Assembly: GCA_007693325.1 (NCBI GenBank)
Contig: REDW01000077.1
Span: 1 to 64,000, forward strand
Direction: 5' to 3'
DNA length: 64,000 bases
Source: Spirochaetaceae bacterium
GTDB taxonomy: Bacteria > Spirochaetota > Spirochaetia > DSM-27196 > PWMO01
Shown: piece by piece, positions 61,586 through 64,000 of the stretch
Layout of the letters: every line of letters starts with the position of its first letter
How positions within the stretch are numbered: position 1 is the first letter of the stretch
Notes under the pieces: generated by a model
The model's database searches: none
Told to the model about the DNA's origin: nothing
What the model saw: only the letters and a program-made list of their open reading frames with translations
Position numbers and translations under genes: made by a program

Positions 61586-61948
61586 ATGGATTCTGATCTT
61601 ATGAAAGCGATGACCGCGCTGGGCGGTCTGTTGGTAGTCTCGTTCATTGTGATCCTGCTGGCACTGCCGGCGGCGACCGTAGAGGCATCGCAAACCTTCA
61701 GCGGCAGCGCCGAAGGCTACTACGCCGAGCTGACCGTAGAGGTGGGCATAGACGGAGATGAAATTGTCTCGATCCGGGTGACCGAGCACGACGATACTCC
61801 GGGGCTGGCCGACAGTGCTATCGATACCACAATCAACCGGATCATGGATGCCCAGAGTACCGACGTAGACACGGTCAGCGGTGCAACGGCCACCAGCCGG
61901 GGTGTGATCGAGGCGGTGCGCCAGGCGCTCGACCAGGCGGGGCTCTAA
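61586..61948 (+). CDS. Membrane-anchored FMN-binding domain protein
   Basis: 120 residues: an N-terminal hydrophobic helix (LGGLLVVSFIVILLALPA) and an FMN_bind domain outside the membrane. The motif DTVSGATATSRGVIEAV contains the SGATxTS sequence whose Thr is flavinylated by ApbE in RnfG/NqrC-type proteins. It probably carries a covalently bound FMN in extracytoplasmic electron transfer. GGAGGGAAG precedes ATG 61586, with a TAGAAT box at 61559-61564. No ApbE or reductase partner is nearby. Confidence 0.87.
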   Translation: MDSDLMKAMTALGGLLVVSFIVILLALPAATVEASQTFSGSAEGYYAELTVEVGIDGDEIVSIRVTEHDDTPGLADSAIDTTINRIMDAQSTDVDTVSGATATSRGVIEAVRQALDQAGL

Positions 61949-61958
61949 CCCCGAACCC

Positions 61959-63371
61959 TCACTCAACCGGAGACGGCATCTTTCTGCTGAGCCCCAGCGC
62001 GGCAGCGGCGCCGACCACGCTCACAACAAGGTAGAACAGGAATGCCGGTCGATAGCCCGCGGCGCTGATGCCGTGGGCTTCGATGCCTCCGTAGAGCACT
62101 ACCCCACCGATGGCCGCGCCGAGCATCGAGCCGCCAAAGCGTACCATGCTGTAGAGCCCGGCGGCGGTTGCTGACCGATTACGCGCTACCGCGCCCATGG
62201 CGTAGAGGTGCAGCGCCGCCAGGCAGAGCCCGGCACCCAGACCGTGCAGCGCCAGAATAGCAAAGACCCAGTGCAGCGCAGCGCCTGCGGGTAATAGCAC
62301 AAACAGCAGCATCGCCAGCGACTCGATCCCCAGCCCGATAACGATCTGCATCCGGCTGCGCCAGCGGTCTATGATGATTCCGCCGAGCCACATGGTAACC
62401 AGCAGCGCGCCCGCGTGCAGCATCAGCAGACTACCGGTAATCGCCGAGGGAAGCCCGTAGAGGTCGGTAACAAACAGCGGCAGGATGAAGTGGGCCCCTC
62501 CCATCAGCAGCATGCGAATACTGACGCAGATCGACGCCAGCGAGAAGTTGCGGCTGCGGAAAATTGACAGATCGATAAACGGATTGCGGTGGCGCCGCGC
62601 CCAAAGAACAAAACCGGCGAGAAAGAGCAGTCCGGCGGCCAGCAGCCGCACGTCACGCAGCGGCGCTATCCCGGTGATCGGACGGCTGGAGGTGAAAAAG
62701 ACCAGCAGCGCGATGGTCCCGTTGAAAAGGATGACTCCGCCCCAGTCAAACGTGCGCAGCAGCGTGCGCGATGAGACCTTGCGCGCGCTGTGGGGCAACA
62801 GTCTGGCGCTGACAATGATGGTGATGACGCCTATCAGCAGCGCCGGAAAGAGTATCGATCGCCAGCCGAGCGTGTCGATCATTGCGCCGGCAACCAGTGG
62901 ACCCAGGATAGCCGCAACCGGTCCGATAGAGTTCCACGCGCCCAGAGCCTTTCCCTGCTGCTCGGTGGGTGCAAACTGCACGATCATCGCCATCGCCAGC
63001 GGATTGATTCCGGCAGCGCCGGCGCCCTGGACCGCACGCGCCAGCAGGATCATCGGCAGCGAACGTACCACCAGCAGCATGGCGCTACCGAGTACAAACA
63101 GACTGATCCCAAACAGCAGAAGCCTGCGCTTGCCAAGCCCGTCACCCAGCCGGCCGTACAGCGGCATGAGCATCATGAACGGCAGGGTGTATGCCACCAG
63201 CAGCCAGGAGGTGACATCAGCAGTGAGTCCGAACTCAAGGCGGATCACCGGAACCGCTACTGCGAACATGGCCATAGTCATGATCATCATCAAGGTTGGC
63301 GCCATCAGGGCTGCCACAAGCCGGCGGAGCGAGGGCTGTGCAGTAGCAACGCGGGGAGTAACGCTGGACAT
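61959..63371 (-). CDS. MFS drug-efflux-type transporter (DHA2/EmrB-like)
   Basis: 470 residues with about 14 helices. DHA2 features are VPVIRLEFGLTADVTSWLLVAYTLPFMMLMPLYGRLGDGLGKRR (cut as SWLLVAYTLPF and LYGRLGDGLGKRR) and RAVQGAGAAGINPLAMAMI, with GALGAWNSIGPVAAILGPLVAG type motif C. Exports drugs or metabolites by proton antiport. ATG 63371 is chosen over TTG 63377. A TTGCCG-N17-TAGACT promoter ends 8 nt before it and there is no ribosome-binding site. Confidence 0.88.
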   Translation of the reverse strand: MSSVTPRVATAQPSLRRLVAALMAPTLMMIMTMAMFAVAVPVIRLEFGLTADVTSWLLVAYTLPFMMLMPLYGRLGDGLGKRRLLLFGISLFVLGSAMLLVVRSLPMILLARAVQGAGAAGINPLAMAMIVQFAPTEQQGKALGAWNSIGPVAAILGPLVAGAMIDTLGWRSILFPALLIGVITIIVSARLLPHSARKVSSRTLLRTFDWGGVILFNGTIALLVFFTSSRPITGIAPLRDVRLLAAGLLFLAGFVLWARRHRNPFIDLSIFRSRNFSLASICVSIRMLLMGGAHFILPLFVTDLYGLPSAITGSLLMLHAGALLVTMWLGGIIIDRWRSRMQIVIGLGIESLAMLLFVLLPAGAALHWVFAILALHGLGAGLCLAALHLYAMGAVARNRSATAAGLYSMVRFGGSMLGAAIGGVVLYGGIEAHGISAAGYRPAFLFYLVVSVVGAAAALGLSRKMPSPVE

Positions 63372-63379
63372 GAGCAATC

Positions 63380-63408
63380 AGTCTATCCTGAACTGCGACA
63401 GGCGGCAA
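63380..63408 (-). promoter_or_regulatory. Promoter of the DHA2 transporter gene
   Basis: Minus strand TTGCCG (63403-63408), 17-nt spacer, TAGACT (63380-63385), 8 nt to ATG. It interlocks with the divergent radA promoter. Confidence 0.6.
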
Positions 63409-63424
63409 TAGTCTGTAGTATAGT
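63395..63424 (+). promoter_or_regulatory. Probable promoter of radA
   Basis: GCGACA (63395-63400), 18-nt spacer, TATAGT (63419-63424). Leader of about 15 nt with GGGGAG. Confidence 0.45.
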
Positions 63425-63445
63425 ACGCCCACGGGGAGCGCAGTA

Positions 63446-64000
63446 GTGAGCAAACCAAAGACGAGCTATGTCTGCCGCGATTGCGGCCATGTTGAGCCCA
63501 AATGGCTCGGCCGCTGTCCGCAATGCGGCCAGTGGAACAGCCTCGAAGAGCGTGCGCCGAGCTCGGCAGCGGGGCGCGGCCGAACTACAGCATCCGGCAG
63601 CGCTGCGCGCCGGCCGGAAGAAACTGCCGCCGCGGTGAAGCTTTCCGAGGTTTCCACCGCTGCTCACCCGCGCCTGCCGAGCGGGTTCGCCGAGCTCGAC
63701 CGCGTGCTCGGCGGTGGAATCACGCCGGGCAGCTCGATACTGGTTGGCGGCGAACCTGGCATCGGCAAATCCACGCTGATGCTTCACTGCGCCGGGGCGC
63801 TGGCATCGCGCGGCGTCCTGTACGTCTCGGGAGAGGAGTCGCCGCACCAGATCCGCCTGCGTGCCGACAGGCTCGGGGTAGCCGGTGAACAGATCGAAAT
63901 GCTGGCCAGCGCCGAGCTGTCAACCGTTCTACGCGCGCTCGATACGGTGAATCCGGCGGTCTGCATTGTCGACTCGGTGCAGACGCTGCACGACCCTGAA
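63446..64000 (+). CDS. radA: DNA repair protein RadA (3' end outside window)
   Basis: The first 185 residues, from GTG 63446 with GGGGAG 9 nt upstream. The N-terminal zinc finger (YVCRDCGHVEPKWLGRCPQCG, cut as VCRDCG and GRCPQCG) is diagnostic for RadA/Sms. It is followed by a linker and the RecA-like core: LPSGFAELDRVLGGGI, Walker A GGEPGIGKSTL, VSGEES and Walker B CIVDSVQT. The KNRFG motif and the Lon-like C-terminal domain lie beyond the window. RadA processes recombination branch intermediates. Confidence 0.95.
   Translation, partial: MSKPKTSYVCRDCGHVEPKWLGRCPQCGQWNSLEERAPSSAAGRGRTTASGSAARRPEETAAAVKLSEVSTAAHPRLPSGFAELDRVLGGGITPGSSILVGGEPGIGKSTLMLHCAGALASRGVLYVSGEESPHQIRLRADRLGVAGEQIEMLASAELSTVLRALDTVNPAVCIVDSVQTLHDPE

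Noticed and set aside
1-64000. CRISPR arrays, prophage, insertion sequences, integrons
   Set aside because: No regularly spaced repeats, transposase, integrase, phage structural genes or Cas proteins were seen.

Overview
The window is a gene-dense, high-GC (about 60% by eye) bacterial chromosome segment with 56 protein genes, one tRNA and no sign of prophage, plasmid, insertion sequence or CRISPR. The gene set points to a free-living sugar-fermenting spirochaete (Spirochaetaceae-like). Evidence for this is FlgM behind a sigma-28 promoter, abundant LytS/YesM-type kinases paired with AraC-type response regulators, RbsABC-type sugar transporters, HDOD proteins, FapA-like and PG-lysyltransferase-like proteins, and paralogous lipoproteins. 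The taxon is an inference; no rRNA is present.

Layout. 1-4302: two tandem paralogous lipoproteins that share an N-terminal region but end differently, one in an RCC1 propeller and one in an LCCL domain. 4312-5967: histidine phosphatase and Fpg/MutM around a 39-bp perfect palindrome. 6073-14540 (minus): a full sugar-uptake locus, response regulator - kinase - membrane-anchored sugar-binding protein - transporter ATPase - permease - soluble binding protein, i.e. a three-component sensing system next to its transporter. 14562-17219: FapA-like and DUF2156 proteins. 17238-24309 (minus): AddAB-type helicase-nuclease plus a membrane protein. 24370-27043: small genes, AlkA-type glycosylase and a PfkB kinase. 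27151-30567: tRNA-Ala, an unrecognised 551-residue protein, and nif3-lspA-membrane protein. 30694-35515: Lon-like protease, ATPase-HDOD fusion, glutaredoxin and OsmC. 35505-38610 (minus): SpoU methyltransferase, degenerate iron alcohol dehydrogenase, FlgM and RsmI. 38668-48240 (plus): cysteine-rich membrane protein, GPH symporter, HIT protein, aspS, serA, cyclophilin, quinone oxidoreductase, ribokinase, lipoprotein and an orphan MalK-type ATPase. 48207-52067 (minus): L-arabinose isomerase, secreted protein and MltF. 52395-60183: a second sugar ABC locus with a UroD-family protein, a degenerate kinase fragment, a response regulator and its convergent kinase. 60283-64000: two MFS transporters, an FMN-binding protein and the start of radA.

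Most distinctive signals. (1) At about ten genes a recognisable -10 box lies 5-8 nt before the start codon and no Shine-Dalgarno is present, implying widespread leaderless mRNAs. (2) Response regulator 1 and the FapA-like gene appear to share one symmetric -10 element. (3) flgM has a near-consensus FliA promoter. (4) araA has a strong promoter with an AraR-like operator at the start point. (5) Two apparent pseudoenzymes occur: an iron ADH lacking metal ligands and a stand-alone degenerate histidine-kinase domain. The two sugar loci, GPH symporter, ribokinase, KDG-type kinase and AraA together describe an organism living on plant-type pentoses and hexoses.
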